This document shows positions 11,805 to 24,420 of a stretch of 64,000 bases of DNA, piece after piece; positions within the stretch are counted from its first letter, which is position 1; each line of letters begins with the position of its first letter. Origin of the DNA: Cocos nucifera (Eukaryota; Streptophyta; Magnoliopsida; Arecales; Arecaceae); NCBI GenBank assembly GCA_006176705.1, contig QRFJ01000057.1, forward strand, positions 3,712,178 to 3,776,177. The letters run 5' to 3'. Both the position numbers and the translations under genes were made by a program. The notes beneath the pieces were generated by a model that saw nothing but the letters and a program-made list of their open reading frames with translations, did no database searches and was not told the DNA's origin.

Positions 11805-14800
11805 GACTACACTCAGAACACTTCTTAAGCGAAAATAGTTTCATAATACCACTACTTTTTGAGCGTGAGATCATAATACCATTATTTTAGACCATGCTCC
11901 ATGTAGAGATTGGGAACGCCAGCCCAGCTATGAGGCCTATCTCTGCCAACCTCTGAATCTCAGCCCAATTTCGATGACCCTTCACGCACATGCCATAAGG
12001 TCTATGGAAAATTCTTTCTACACCGCGGGCAATGTAGCTTTACAGACACTGCCTGCAGTGATTGGCTCTTGCAAGAGATCGAAGCAAAAAAAATTGTTTT
12101 TAGATACCGTACTCCAATTCTGCATAAGAGCCAATCACTGCGGGCAGTGTTCGTAGAGCTACACCATCCATGGTGTAGAAAGTATTTTCTTAAGATCCAC
12201 AACTTGGTGCTTTGTCAGACATCCTAATTCTGTTTGTTGTGTTTCAATTTGATAAGCATTCTGCTATGCCTAATTATGTTATATTTCTTTTTCATTTTTT
12301 CCTAGAATAATAGTGTGAGCTCCACCGACCATTTTATAAATTAATGTAAGAATTATTTATGTCAAGTACTTTGAGAAGCATCTTCCAACTTTCAAATGCA
12401 AAATCTTCCTCCAAATGAATAGAATAATGCTGGCACTGGACTATAGTGGTATACCCGGTTGCAATTTTTGCTTTCATATTTGTTGCCACTGGAATCTAAT
12501 TCTTCATCAGAGAAGCTAAAATTGAGTTGATGTCCTTTAAATTGAGGACTTACAAAAGAAATCTTAACCAGTAGCTCCAATGAAAATCTTTCGATGGTCA
12601 AGTTAGATTCAAAGAAATAGGAAGATAAAGCATTGAATATAAGGATTTGCATACCTTTTAGGATCCCTCTTCTTAGCCTTTTATAGATGATAGAGATAAT
12701 CGATCAACTCGATGATATTTTACTTCTTTTTAATTTAGATATATCATAGTGAGATTTTAGATCAAGATTCTCGAGATGTGATTATTATTCTTTTCTTATT
12801 TATTTATAATCAATCAGATAGAGTTGCAATTGGAATAGGACAATGAAGTTATAGCAGATTTTAAGTAGCACTCTATTTTGAGAGTTCTATGCACGTAGAC
12901 GGAGTCAACGATTATAAAATAGATCTAGGTTAGACACTGCGGTGCAGGTCGATCGAAATAAAAATTCGGTGAGAAAAGAAGTTCAGTAAGAATAGTAGCT
13001 CGACAAAAGTAGGAGCTCGATGGGAATAGTGGCTTGGCGATTATCATTTAATCCTATACCTTATGCCAAACTCGAAGGGCCAATCGACACATCCAAGCCA
13101 AACTACAATTCGGAGATCTCCTCAGCCGACGTGCTTATTAAAGATCATAATAAAGTACTTCAAAAAAGAATACTCTGAAAGTATATAGGTCTTTTTGACT
13201 AAACTATATTTTAGAAAGAACTATATAGATTTTCAGATAAAGTTGACTTTAGAAATATCCTTATATGTCTTCTAATGAGGTACACTTTGAAAAGATCCTT
13301 ATAGATCTTGACAAGATACACTTCGAAAAGACCATTTCTTTTGGATGGACTACTAGATTGAGTAAAATAATAAATTACTATCTAAGGTAATAGATTTTCA
13401 GCCGAAGTGGTCCTTGTCTAAATTATAGGAATATGCTCTATAATTAGTTGAAGTTATTTCTCCATTGAAGTGGGTATGAGTGTCGATGTCTTGTCAAGAT
13501 TATCTTTTCTTGTCAAGAATATCACATGTCAGATCATATTGATTGCTGCCTGCTATTATTTAAATTTTTTTTTTTTTTTGTTCGAATAACTGTATAGTTT
13601 GTCCTGGGACCCTCTCTTTTATTATCCTACCATACCATCACGTAAAGATGAAAAGATCACTATATAAATTAAACCAGCATCCGCCTTGCACAAAACTCCT
13701 TCTCCCCAATGGTCAGGGCCCCCATCGCTACCACTTCAGACACCTATTCCTTGCAAGAACAATCCTTTCACCGCATACACGAGGACGAGAGCTCAAATCC
13801 AATATCTTCTGCCCATAACCTAGGGCAATATCAAAATTAACCAAAAATTAACACAAATAGCTGCTGCCATTTTAAATGAACGGATACTGATCTCCGAGTC
13901 TCCTTCCTTTTGATCCTTTTCTCCCATGGAAGTGGGAGCTTTTGAGCCTTCTTTTTTGGAACAAAAATCATATGAGACGGGCACCATAGGTCATATAGGA
14001 TAGATCTAATTTCATGCCATTTCTTTTTTGTATTTTAAAGAAAAAAATCTAGAAGTCAAATAGAAATTAGATTTCATCTACTAATAAAGCCTATTAATTT
14101 CATAACTAAAATAATAAAATAAATAAATAAATAAAATATATGCTTAAGAGAAATTTTTTGTGATCATCCATATCATCTTTCTTCCTCATCAGCCTATCCA
14201 TCTATTATATTCCTCATTAAACCATTTCTCCCATCCATAAGGTATTCCTCCCAAGTCTCTTTCTCTTCTTTTAAATCTCATACGCCATCTCTCCAATCAA
14301 TGAGGTATTCCTCATATCATTTTTTTTTTCTCTTCTAAATCTCTCTTCTTTTCTAAGATCTTTACATCTAATATAAAAATTCATGAAAACTAAAAATCGA
14401 TATGTGTATTGGGATGTTGTATATATAAGGTATGTATTAACTGACCATATTCTGTGTATTGGTGAATATTAAGTTGGATAAATTATATATCAATTTATCC
14501 GTAGGTGTGTCCTTGATCATTGCTCGGTATATCTGAAAAAAGCTTAGAGTATATATAAGTAAACTATCCGGTGTGTATCATTTGGTTATGTGCTGTGTAC
14601 TGATGAGTGTTATATTTTGAAAACTATGTATCATCGTATTAGGATATCAGATGAATATTTTGCTAGGTGTTTATCAATTGACTATATACTATACACTAAT
14701 GAATATGAAATTTAATAAATTATATATCAATTTATTTATAGGTATGTATTAATGGATTATTGCTGGGTGTATATCAAAAAATCTTATAGTATGTATCATC

Positions 14801-15290
14801 GGCCATATATCGTATATTGATGAACTCCTCATTTTAAAAATCATGCATCGATTTATTTGTGGGTATATATTAATTTATTTGATAATTAATTTATTTAGTA
14901 TATATTATATGATCATATGGTATGTATTGCTAAAAAATATGTGATTACAATGAGAAAGAAAAAATTATTATTTTTTAATTATAAAATTGATAACTCTATT
15001 AATAAAAAAATTATTTTTAAATTTATTTTTTAAAATTAATATTAAAAATATGGTAAACTATAAAACTCGCTCCATACGATATATTATAGTGCTGTTCTTC
15101 CATTTGGATGCTTGTTGACCACTAGGCTTGCTCTTTTATTCTCGACGTGTCTTCCTATCTTTCTTTTCTTTTTTTTCGATGGTATCTTTTGCTATATCTC
15201 TTTAATTTTTTTTTATTATTTTATTTAAATAAATTTCAGATAAGTAGTTAGGTCAATCATTATTTTTCTTACTTAAAATAAAAAAAAGAA
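11805..15290. repeat. 3.44 kb tandem duplication, copy B
   Basis: Second copy of the unit at 8363-11804. Differences are scattered substitutions and small indels, such as a shorter poly-T run at 13562 and loss of about 20 bases near 14428. Sequence beyond about 15290 is unique to this side and matches the receptor-locus flank at 61235 onward. Nothing in either copy is recognised as coding. Confidence 0.8.
12010..12197. mobile_element. MULE-like MITE (full hairpin form)
   Basis: Almost the whole 185 bp is an inverted repeat: each end reads GAAAAT[T/A]CTTTCTACACC inward, followed by a GTAGCT / ACACTGCC / CAGTGATTGGCTCTT arm that is complementary to the other half. It matches the copy at 57672-57858, whose 9 bp target duplication places it with Mutator-like MITEs. 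Here the flanking duplication is degraded. The copy-A relative (about 8543-8690) has lost its left arm. Confidence 0.75.
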
Positions 15291-16549
15291 AATCTTACCC
15301 AGCGGTCTCATTGGGTACGGAAAGCACTGGAGATTTCTTTTTTGTTTTCCTTTTTCTCCTTGTACTTGATTACTTGATAGAACAGTTACTAAGGTTATTT
15401 ATCTTTTGATGATGAAGTGTTACTAAAGTTAAGACTAAACTTAGACTGTGAGGGTCCACGGACGCAGATGAGAGAGAGAGGACTGTCTCCCATGTACGTC
15501 TACTTATTACTTGGATCGGGTCCAACGGACCACGCCAAATCCCTGGGTCGAACACGACACCAATTCCCCGATTGCGCATCGTCCACCGTGCATGTGCTCC
15601 GAGATTTGCCCTGGTCCACGCAATGAGTTTCCCCCATTTGCACACTGTGGTTACTTCCATGGAGTATTATCTCACCGTCGCATTAAAAATTAGAAAAGAA
15701 TCTGTTGAAGTTGATGGATAAAAAGTGAAGGAGGGTCCTTTTTGGGTTGCACGGCAAATCCTCCTTTCCTTGCAACACTATTCCTATATTCGTCCTCAAC
15801 GGAATGACGACGCGCAATGAAGCATTGGTTTCCTACATCATGCTGCGTGCAATTTGCTAGAAATTGTTGGTTTTCTTGCACCTTTATGAATAGCTTGCTA
15901 GCCAGATGCAGAGGAGAATAAAATGCAAGGAATGCATCTAAATTTCAAATGCATGATATTGGCATGCTATATCATTTTTTTGTCAAATAACGGATTTCAA
16001 CCTCTCCATCTGAAAACTACAGGCACTTTGGTCCTATGGTTACCCATCCAGGACGTCCACTTTCTTCTGTAATTTGGATCTTGTTCTTTTCTAAAAACAG
16101 TTATTTTCTTGAGACTTGTGCATTTATGGTAGTATTTATTATATATGTGCCGCATGTAGTCCTGATCAGGCCAAAACAATATCAAATTTTATGTAGATCC
16201 AGCCCGACATTCGATCAAAAAATGAATAAAATTTAGACTCGAGGTCGGCCATGATCAACTCTAGCTGTATTTTACATAACAAAACTTGCAGGACATCTTG
16301 GCTCTTTGCTTTCCTACCATATATATGGTGCTTTTCCTGTTGATGCACTAATGCCTGTCTCACTTGAAGATGGCTTCAGTTGATGAGGCTGGGTGGTGGT
16401 TATCTGTGATCTAATGTTGGGTCTCATGGGATGCGATCCTCATCAGGAGACTAGCGAAAATTTCAGGGAACTACGGACGGTCTTAAAATGAAGAGAGGGC
16501 TCACGTAATCACACTTATTACATGCAGTGTCCTAGAAAGTCTTGTATAA
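15290..16549. repeat. Receptor-locus 3' flank, segmental duplicate
   Basis: Aligns with 61235-62225, downstream of the intact receptor kinase at the right of the window. Shared landmarks include GGAAAGCACTRGAGATTTC, ATAGAACAGTTACTAAGG, GATGAGAGAGAGAG, AATGCAAGGAATGCATCTA and a TAATGTTGGG segment. This ties the 16-18 kb region to a former receptor gene on the minus strand. The small frames here are not conserved between the copies. Confidence 0.8.
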
Positions 16550-16566
16550 AAAGAAAAAAATTGCAA

Positions 16567-17660
16567 GGAACCTCTCAAGGACCTTTTCCCATCTTTTTTC
16601 ATTTTTTCTAAATAACCTCAAGCTTCGGTGGCTAGCATATTTAGACTACAGTTAGAGAGTAGCAAAGTTTTCTACGCCCCAACCCCAAGAGGGGAAATTG
16701 AGTTCTTAGCCTTAAAGAAGATGTTGAACTCTTTAACCCTATCAATTGAAGATGATAGGATTGAGTGGAGATGGTGTCTTTTAAAGAAGTTCTCAGCTAG
16801 AAATCGTTACAATTTTCTTAGTCGCATGGGGTTACATCCTTCTTTGCAAAAAATGTACGGAAACTTCTACTATCAAAAAAATGAAAATTTTCAACTACTT
16901 GGCATTCCACAATAGAATTTTAATTGGAGAGGTTTTAAAAAAAGAAGAAGTTGCAAAGAGCAGTTATGTGCATCATGCGTGCGGAAGTTGTGGAGACGGC
17001 AAACCATCTCTTTGCAGGATGTTTTTTATTCATTTAGTCTGGGCACAACTTTCAGAAGCATTACATCTCCCTCCAATCCCTGATTCCATTGAAGACCTTT
17101 AGTTTACCTGATGAAACATCATGTCAGGCAAGTTAAACAGACCTGCAAAAGTTTGTTTATTAGCTACTGTCAACTAGTGCTTGTGGTTGGAGAGGATCGA
17201 CAGCAAAGTTTTTAAAAGGGAAGCCATGTCTCCCATTTCTATCATCGAGCACACTGTTTCTCTTCTCCAAAATTGCATTAATCCTGGTGATGCTAGAAAG
17301 CCTTAGAAGATTCGAGGCCTCTCACCAATTGCTCAAAAAAAAAAAAAAAAAAGACTTGCTGGAGGCTGCAACCCCATTTTGTTTTTTGGTCTTTAAGGTA
17401 AGGCGCATTCCTTGCTTTGGAACTTTGATGTAATCATGTCTTCAACATTGGTTTTTGATCCTTTTCAATGTGAACCTCTATGTCTTTGTAATTGTGCAAC
17501 ATCAGTGGCTGCATCCACCTCTTGGGCCAACGGTTATATGCCGAACGCTAACCAGCCCTCATCGTCAATGTTGGGACCAAAAACGAGACTATTTGTAAAT
17601 ACTAAATCTATTTTATAATAAAATGCTGGATGGATCATCCTCTCTTTTTCATCAAAAAGA
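16567..17660 (+). mobile_element. 5'-truncated LINE (non-LTR retrotransposon)
   Basis: A 1.09 kb insertion flanked by a 17 bp target duplication, AAAGAAAAAAATTGCAA at 16550-16566 and the same with one mismatch at 17661-17677; the 62.2 kb paralogue lacks it. In shifting frames it encodes the zinc-binding segment that follows LINE reverse transcriptase (zf-RVT): MKIF.YLAFHNRIL, then C..R..VVETANHLFAGC and LVWAQL. The 3' end reads TAATAAAATGCTGGATGGATC plus a T-rich stretch and ATCAAAAAG, in place of a long poly-A. Frameshifts and stops make it inactive. A second copy sits at the equivalent place at 47396-48477. Confidence 0.85.
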
Positions 17661-17677
17661 AAAGAATAAAATTGCAA

Positions 17678-17977
17678 AGTGCTTGAAATATGATATAAAT
17701 GGAAACGACTACTTATCTTTGACATAAAGTAAGATGGTTATTAGAAATACAAAGATTGCATACTGCATCATTAGGTTCCCAAACATACAAAATGAGAATT
17801 ATACTTGCTTATAAATGCGAAGAGTGCATCCTGTTAATTTTATTCAAAATAGAAATCACCATGCCTATCTTTTTTGAACGGACAAATCACCATAGCTACT
17901 AGGGGAACTTTGGAAATGCTTGACGACACTTGCAGATCATGAACTCGATCCAGGGGGAGGAAGGGGCAAAATTATAT
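17678..17977 (-). pseudogene. Lectin receptor kinase pseudogene 1: 3' flank and last codons
   Basis: Aligns with 62226-62520, the 3' flank and terminal codons of the intact receptor kinase. On the minus strand 17939-17977 still encodes the C-terminal tail DIILPLPPPGSSS and its stop; the intact copy ends DISLPPPPGFSS. The preceding roughly 80 codons of the kinase C-lobe are missing and replaced by retrotransposon DNA from about 17978. The kinase resumes at 28759. So a minus-strand receptor gene was split and partly deleted by a roughly 10.8 kb transposon nest. Confidence 0.8.
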
Positions 17978-20359
17978 CAGGTAACTGAATGTTATTTTGA
18001 ATTTTGAACATCCCCCGCAAGATAGGGGTGCCATCCAGCACTCCTAGCTTAAATCTATTCTATTGAAAGGATTATCTTGATAGGGACTTGGCAGCATGCC
18101 TGCAAGTTGATCTTTGGAAGAAACATGAGAGACACGTAGAACACCATTTTGGACCAAATCACGTACAAAATGAATGTCAACGGAGATATGCTTCATTTTA
18201 GAATGATGGATAGGATTGTGACATATATAAGTGGTAGCAGTATTGTCATAAAATATTATAGGAGTGGAAGGCTTGTGTCCCAACTTAGTTAGAAGTGACT
18301 GAACCCATAGAACTTCAGAGGCAGTAGAAGCAACTCTACTTCAGTAGATGACCTGGCCACAATTTTTTGTTTTTTTGGAGCTCCAAGATATAGGAGTGGG
18401 TTCCAAAAAGAGAACATATGCTGATGTAAAGGTACGATCATCTAGGTCTCTTGCCCAGTTTGCATCAGAGAACACATGTAGGGATAAGGAAGAGTGTGGT
18501 TTAATAAACAAGCCATAATGCAATGTACGTTTGAAATATTGAAGCAAGTAGGGTTGAAAATGGGCCGGGCCTCGTCCCAGCCCGAGCCCGGCCTAAAATT
18601 ATTATTTGAGCTTTGGGCTAGGCTTAGGCCTAAAAATTTTATACATTTTAAGGCCCGAGCCCAGTCCGAACCCAATCGAGCCGGCCCAAATTCATTATTT
18701 GGGCCAAATATTGGGCTAGCCCGATTTCTTTCACTTACAAAAAAGAAAAAAAAAAATCTCTATTCCTTATTTGCTATCATAATCTGTAGCAATTACATAC
18801 CCAAACCACTCAATTCTCTATATTCTGCTCCATATTTGTTGGCTCTGTGCCAGCTTGGAGCATTGCATTTGTTGGCTAGATCAATTTAAGGTTTTAACTT
18901 AAGAATTTTAAGTCTTAAATTAAAGAAAAGTGGGCTAGGCTAAATTCGGACTGAAACTTCGATCTCGGGCTGAAAGTTTTGGGCTTAACTTTGGTCTCGG
19001 GCCTCGGCCGAGCCTGGGCCAGGCCAAAGGTCTGTCCGAGCCCGACCTAAAAAAAATGGACTCTATTTCTAAACCCAAGCCCGGCTTGAATGGCTTCGGA
19101 TCGAGCCCGAAGCCCGATCCAAAGTTGGCCTGGCTCGAGCCCACTTCCAGTCCTAGAAGCAAATACTTGAGAGCATTCCAATGATCTATCGATGGTGAAT
19201 GCATATACTGAGCAAGTTTATTAATCGAGAATGAGATATCTAGATGAATAAGTGAGAGACACTGAAGAGCACTAATATACTTTCTGTAGGAAGAAACATC
19301 TTCAGCAGGTTTAGTAGATGAATTCTTGGTTAAAGAAGAATTGGCAGCAAGAGTAATAGAGACTTCTTTAGCACTCTCCATGTAAGCATGAGAGAGAAGA
19401 TTACGAATATAATGATGCTGAGACAAGAAGAGACCATCGTTGCTGAAAATAACATCTACTCCTAAGAAAAAAATTGAGTGGAGCAAGATCCTTCAAAGAA
19501 AATTGCTTGCCAAGTTTGAAAACAATGTCTTTGATGAAGTTGGTATCATTCCCTGTAAGCAAAAGATCATCCACATAGACTAGAAAATAGCAGCAGATAG
19601 AACTATGGTTGTAGATAAACAGAAAAATATCAGATTGAAATTGCATAAACCACAAGCTAAAGCAAACTGTTTCAATGCTATGTACCATGCTCGAGGAGCT
19701 TGTTTAAGACCGTATATAGCTTTGACAAGTTCAAAGACATAAGTTGGCTTAGATGAATCTACAAAACCAACAAGCTGCTTCATCTAAACTTTTTCTGTGA
19801 GAGGACCATGCAGAAAAGCATTGTTAATATCAAGTTGGATATTAGACCACCCATGAGATACTGCTAACTTAAGAACAATGCGAATAGTCGTTGGCTTGAT
19901 TACCAAGCTAAAGGTGTTAGTAAAATCAATACTAGGATATTGATTATACCTTTTAGCAACCAATCTTGCTTTGTGACAAGACACTGACCCCTCAAGATTC
20001 CATTTGATTTTGAATATCCATTTAAACCTAATGACATTCTAAGAAGGTGGAGGTGGAACTAGCTTCCAAGTTCCATTATTAAGAAGAGCATTGAATTCCA
20101 TAAACATTTCCTCATGCCATTGAGGATGTTTCAAAGCTTGGGAAATACCAATAGGTTCTGCAGACTCTGGAAGGGGATGCTTGGTAGCAAGATTCAAAAT
20201 TTTAGGCTTGAAGATATTATTTTGAGAGGGAGTGGTCATGGAATGAGTGCATTGAGAAGGTAAGGGTGAAGGAGCACGGGGTGAGACATTGGAGGGAATT
20301 GGATCTCATGTAAGAGCTGCTATTTTAGGTTGAGAGGCATGGACTTGAGTAGCTAGAGG
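17978..20359 (-). pseudogene. Ty1/copia retrotransposon remnant (RT-RNase H)
   Basis: Minus-strand fragments in copia order: an RT start (HPQWHEEM and NGTWKLVPPP, 20039-20239), the next RT block (CHKARLVAKRYNQ, 19784-19984), the YGLKQAPRAWY motif (19580-19783), the YVDDLLLTG catalytic motif (about 19550-19590), the SINKLAQYMHSPSIDHW block (about 19180-19260), and RNase H ending near 18047 with STPIIFYDNTAT and MKHISVDIHFVRD. Between 19155 and 18549 it is interrupted by a hAT-like element. At 18010 a GGGGGATG tract and TGTTC may mark the polypurine tract and the start of a 3' LTR cut to about 35 bases. Stops and frameshifts are frequent. Gag, protease and integrase are gone. Confidence 0.85.
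18549..19155. mobile_element. Nonautonomous hAT-like element inside copia remnant
   Basis: 607 bp bounded by imperfect terminal repeats TAGGGTTGAAAATGGGCC (left) and, read inward from the right, TAGGACTGGAAGTGGGCT. The flanking 8 bp GAAGCAAG (18541-18548) and GAAGCAAA (19156-19163) match at seven positions, as expected for hAT insertions. Subterminal DNA is packed with GGCCCGAGCC-type words. Removing it restores the alignment of the copia coding sequence across the junction. No transposase is encoded. A relative lies at 50027-50636. Confidence 0.85.
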
Positions 20360-22651
20360 AGATCGAGATAGCGTATCTGAGTTAGTATACGATTGACCGA
20401 CACTTATAATATACTTTCTAGAAATATTTTTATAATTTTGACTTAAAATTAATAAAAGAGTTATTTTCTATCATATTATGTATTTAAAATATCTATGATA
20501 CATCTTTTGAGTTAACGAGCATGATAACACATATTCTTAAGAGTTAAAAATTTAAGGCATTTATTTTCATAATTAACTCATAGACAGCTTTCGATCATAT
20601 GATCATCATGAGGATGGTGATCGATCCAAAAAATTGGTATATGATTACTTTCTTAGGATAGATGAATCTTGAGTCTATGGTGTGAAGATATCGGAGCGAG
20701 AGTATAGGTACTTATTGAGAATAAGAGTATTGAGCGTGACCATCTCGAGCAGTCATAAGGGAGTCTACCTTCTCATTAATAACTAGCTTGATGTTGTAGT
20801 CGTGTGTCTGGTTCTTTGATCTGAGATGCATCAGTAGTTCATCTTGAGTGTATTATAGTTTGATTATAACTCGATCTCCTAGCCATTCAGAATCTTGAGG
20901 TATATATTAGCTATAGCATGTTCATTGTAAAAATTGGATCGCACCAATAGAAGATCTATCTACCTCGGTAGATGAGGAGTAGACCTATAATGATCATAAG
21001 ATCGAGTCCTTAAGCCCATGGCCATGACAATGTGAAGATGAAAGAAAGGATTTTCTATTATGATTTCACATCGGACTCAAATCAAATGATTCAATCATAT
21101 GATGGGTGTTTGGTTTGACGAGTTTACTTTAACCCTAATCTTGTCGAAGCTCATGATAAAAGAATCCAATCACACAAGTAGCTTCATCGAGAGGTTCATA
21201 TTCGATTATGATGGATTGCCACCACATACTACTAGGTATCACTGATGGATTTTGGGATCAATTAGAATTCTCTTGATGATCAACAATACTAATTGGGTGA
21301 ATAAAAAGAGTTCTGGTCCATCGAAAGGTATTTTAATAATATCGATGATGAAGATTACGACATGTCTCATTACCATACAGAACTGAATCTAACTGGATCA
21401 CATAAATAAGGGTTTGAATCTAGATGTCATCAATTGGGCTAACCTTATTTGATTGATTTGGATTAGATCCAATCAAGTTCAAAAAAATCATGGAAGCACA
21501 TAATTGGACCTGACTTTCTCCTTTTGTTGACTTTCTGGTTTGTCTCGATTGAGTCAAATTGGATTTGGCTCATCCGAAAGTCCTGCATGGGTTTATCTTA
21601 GTATGATTGGAGCTTATCCAGATTAGATTAAGGCTTGTCTTGAATAGTTTAGGGATTATCCTAAATCTATGCAAGGGGCATCAAGATAAGGGTCAAAGAT
21701 TGACCCGTATTGTAGGAAAGAAGGGAGAGGGACGTGTGCCCCCTGAAGAATTTCTAGGGGCACACGCTCCCTGGTATTTTGGTGTGGAGAGATGGGCACA
21801 CATTCTCTTTGGACGTGCACCCCATGAGGATAAGGTTGAGGTGCCCCAATCAAATAGAATTTGACTGGGTCAAGATGTTTTGATGAGATAAAAAATCTAG
21901 GTGATTTACCCCTGTGCAGAGCCCTGATGTTTATCACCTTTGGCGCAATTATTCCTCATGCTTTGGGCAACAAAACTAGATGAGGATCTGGTCTTAGGCA
22001 TGGAGATCAAATTAGAGTCCAATTAAATCAAGTAAACCAATTGCTTGAATAATTAGGACTCAAGGATGGCGCAAGAGTCTATTTAAAGACCCTGCGCCCT
22101 ATGGTTTCCCATGCAATTCATCCCATGCCCAAACTCTATCCTTCAAACCATCTCCATGCCTCTTTCTCCTGCTTCCCTCCTTTTTCTTCATGCCTAAGGT
22201 GTTGGGCATTTCAACGAAGAAAAGTTGAAGTCCTTTTGGCGCAAACATCAGTACAAGATGACCTTGTTTATGAGATGAATGCACAGCCATCGAAGATTGG
22301 TTCGAAGGCATCCCCTATTGATTCCAGATCTGATCTTTTGAGATCAGATATAAAAGAAGAGGGCATCCAGATCTGATATGAGTGGACTTCAGTAGAGGTC
22401 GGATGCGTGCACGGCTAGCATCGGATTCTTGAAGTACTGTCAGATCATCAACAGGGTAAATAGTTTATCCAACAAGGTAACATTAGATGTTATAGATTTT
22501 AATTTAATTTTTATTTTTGCTTTTTGATCATTCTAATTAGATCTTAGAACTCTCAAATCTGATCGGATCATAGGAATAAAAATTTAAAATTTTACTTTAG
22601 ATCTGATCTGATCAGATCGATCCTACGATAAGAAAACTAGGTTTTCCTTCA
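20360..22651 (+). repeat. 5' LTR of a Ty1/copia element (about 2.29 kb)
   Basis: Collinear over its length with the solo LTR at 54582-56873. Shared blocks include GACACTTATAATA, GTATTTRAAATATC, GATCATCATGAGGATG, CCCATGGCCATG and a TTCATTACCATA segment. It ends in CCTTCA at 22651, two bases before a primer-binding site. A TATTTAAAG box lies at 22080-22088, the equivalent of TATATAAAT at 56294-56302 in the solo LTR. The first 30-40 bases are diverged, so the start is inferred from the length of the solo LTR. The small frames in it (21607-21864, 22101-22376) are not conserved between the two LTRs. Confidence 0.8.
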
Positions 22652-22653
22652 AC

Positions 22654-22665
22654 TGGTATCAAAGC
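22654..22665 (+). promoter_or_regulatory. Copia primer-binding site (initiator tRNA-Met type)
   Basis: TGGTATCAAAGC follows the LTR end by two bases and differs by one base from TGGTATCAGAGC, the usual site of plant copia elements complementary to initiator methionine tRNA. It fixes the LTR boundary and the plus orientation. Confidence 0.85.
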
Positions 22666-24420
22666 TGCATTTACAGTTCTTTAGATCTATTTTTTATTTA
22701 ATTTTTATTTTTATTATAATTTAATATATTAGATTTTAGATGTTACATGACATGTAATCAGATCTGAAATCAGTAGATCTATAAAAATTTTTCATATATG
22801 CGATATATGTAATGCATGTCTAGACTAGTTTTATAATCTATGCCATGAATAGTCTAGTTTAAAATTTTTTAAGATATGATCATTTAAAATTTTATTTTTA
22901 GATATTATATCAAATATAATCAGATCTGAAACATGCATATATGTGTTTAATTTTTATACATGAGATGTGCATGAAGCACGTATAATTTAGATATTAAATC
23001 ATATAAGTGTTATATATAGTAGATCTAAATGTTTTATAGTATAATTGATATTTTTTATTAAGACATTCTACTTGACCATCTGGTCATAAGAGTAAGATGA
23101 ATTTAAAGACCCTCTCTTCCTATTCAACAGGATGCTCTTATGGTGTATAGGGATGCTGCGCATTTATCCTTAATCAGAAATCAAAACTTATTTTTCTGCA
23201 AAATTCTAGATTCTAAAATTCTACGATCTTTGATGCATATTTTATTTTATGAACCCTTGAACTTAATTAAAAATTAAGTTTATAAAATTAATTAGATCTA
23301 AAAATTATAAATTTTCAGATCTAAGATACTTTCATAAAATATGGGTTCGGATATGGGTAGTTTAATTAGGTCTAGCAGTTGATCAAATTGAATCAAGAGT
23401 TGATTAGGTGGGATCAAGAATGCTTAGAATTGACCAACTCATTAGATATAAATCTTGGTCAAGGTCGACTCACAGCCACATGTGATCGACTACATTAAGA
23501 CTTAATTTAGCTCCGCAGTTCGAGCCTGGATTGTAGGCTAATCCGATCAGCTCTAATCAGACGAATCGATATCTAAGGTAAGTTTGGCAGACTCGATCAG
23601 TGGTCTTTAATTGGGAGCTACTCAACTTGAATGCATTCATGGTGAGTTAATAGCATATCCCTCCCACCGATCTTACTTATCTGGTCGATTGAATCGACCC
23701 AGTTCTATATTTAGATGGCTAACGATTCAAGCTAATCCATGCCACTAGGTTAGTCATAATTGTTATGACTAAATTGAGTCTAAGAGATCTAAATCAAATC
23801 TTCCTAAGAAAATATTATGTTATAGGTCTTCCACCATTGTAGATGTGCGGATCCTTCTTGGGGTTGATTATTCTTGGTTGGATATAGTGGTTTAGTTACA
23901 TCGGAAAGATGCAACCATATCTTTTAGTCATTGGATATAGTGAGGGTCCCAATTAGAAATCTAATTCATGCAAATGGTGGGTCTGACTTAACTAATGAGT
24001 AGAGCAATATTTCAGGCACAGTGAGTTTTATGAATTAGAGATCAAGTTTAGGTGCACCATATTTAGAAAAATATTAAGAGTTGTCCACTCATTAATTGAC
24101 CCATCACTAATAATTGTTAGATGAGGTGGTGAGCCAGTCGATGGGATCATACTATCCACTAAAAATTATTAATCACGGAGATTTTTGCATATCTACTAAG
24201 AAAGTATAGGGATCCAAGAAAATAGTGAAAGCCTAAATTTATTTAAAAATAAAATTTTTAAATAAATTAATCATGTCAAATTATAAATCTAACTAGAAAC
24301 TTTGACTTTTTATAGGAAAATATCTGCATCAAACCTCCTAGCCTAAATTTTAGATACCCACAAACTGATCGGACTAAATTATAAGAATTGTCTAAGAAAC
24401 TTTAAAATTATTTTGGATTC
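22666..24420. other. Copia leader region, no coding recognised
   Basis: About 1.75 kb between the primer-binding site and the first gag-like sequence. AT-rich with many stops in all frames. Probably the untranslated leader plus decayed early gag of the copia element. Confidence 0.45.

Noticed and set aside
12392..12652. 86-residue minus-strand frame in the tandem duplication
   Set aside because: Not open in the sister copy near 8900-9150 and not recognised.
21607..22376. Frames in the copia 5' LTR
   Set aside because: Not conserved in the solo LTR of the same family at 54582-56873.
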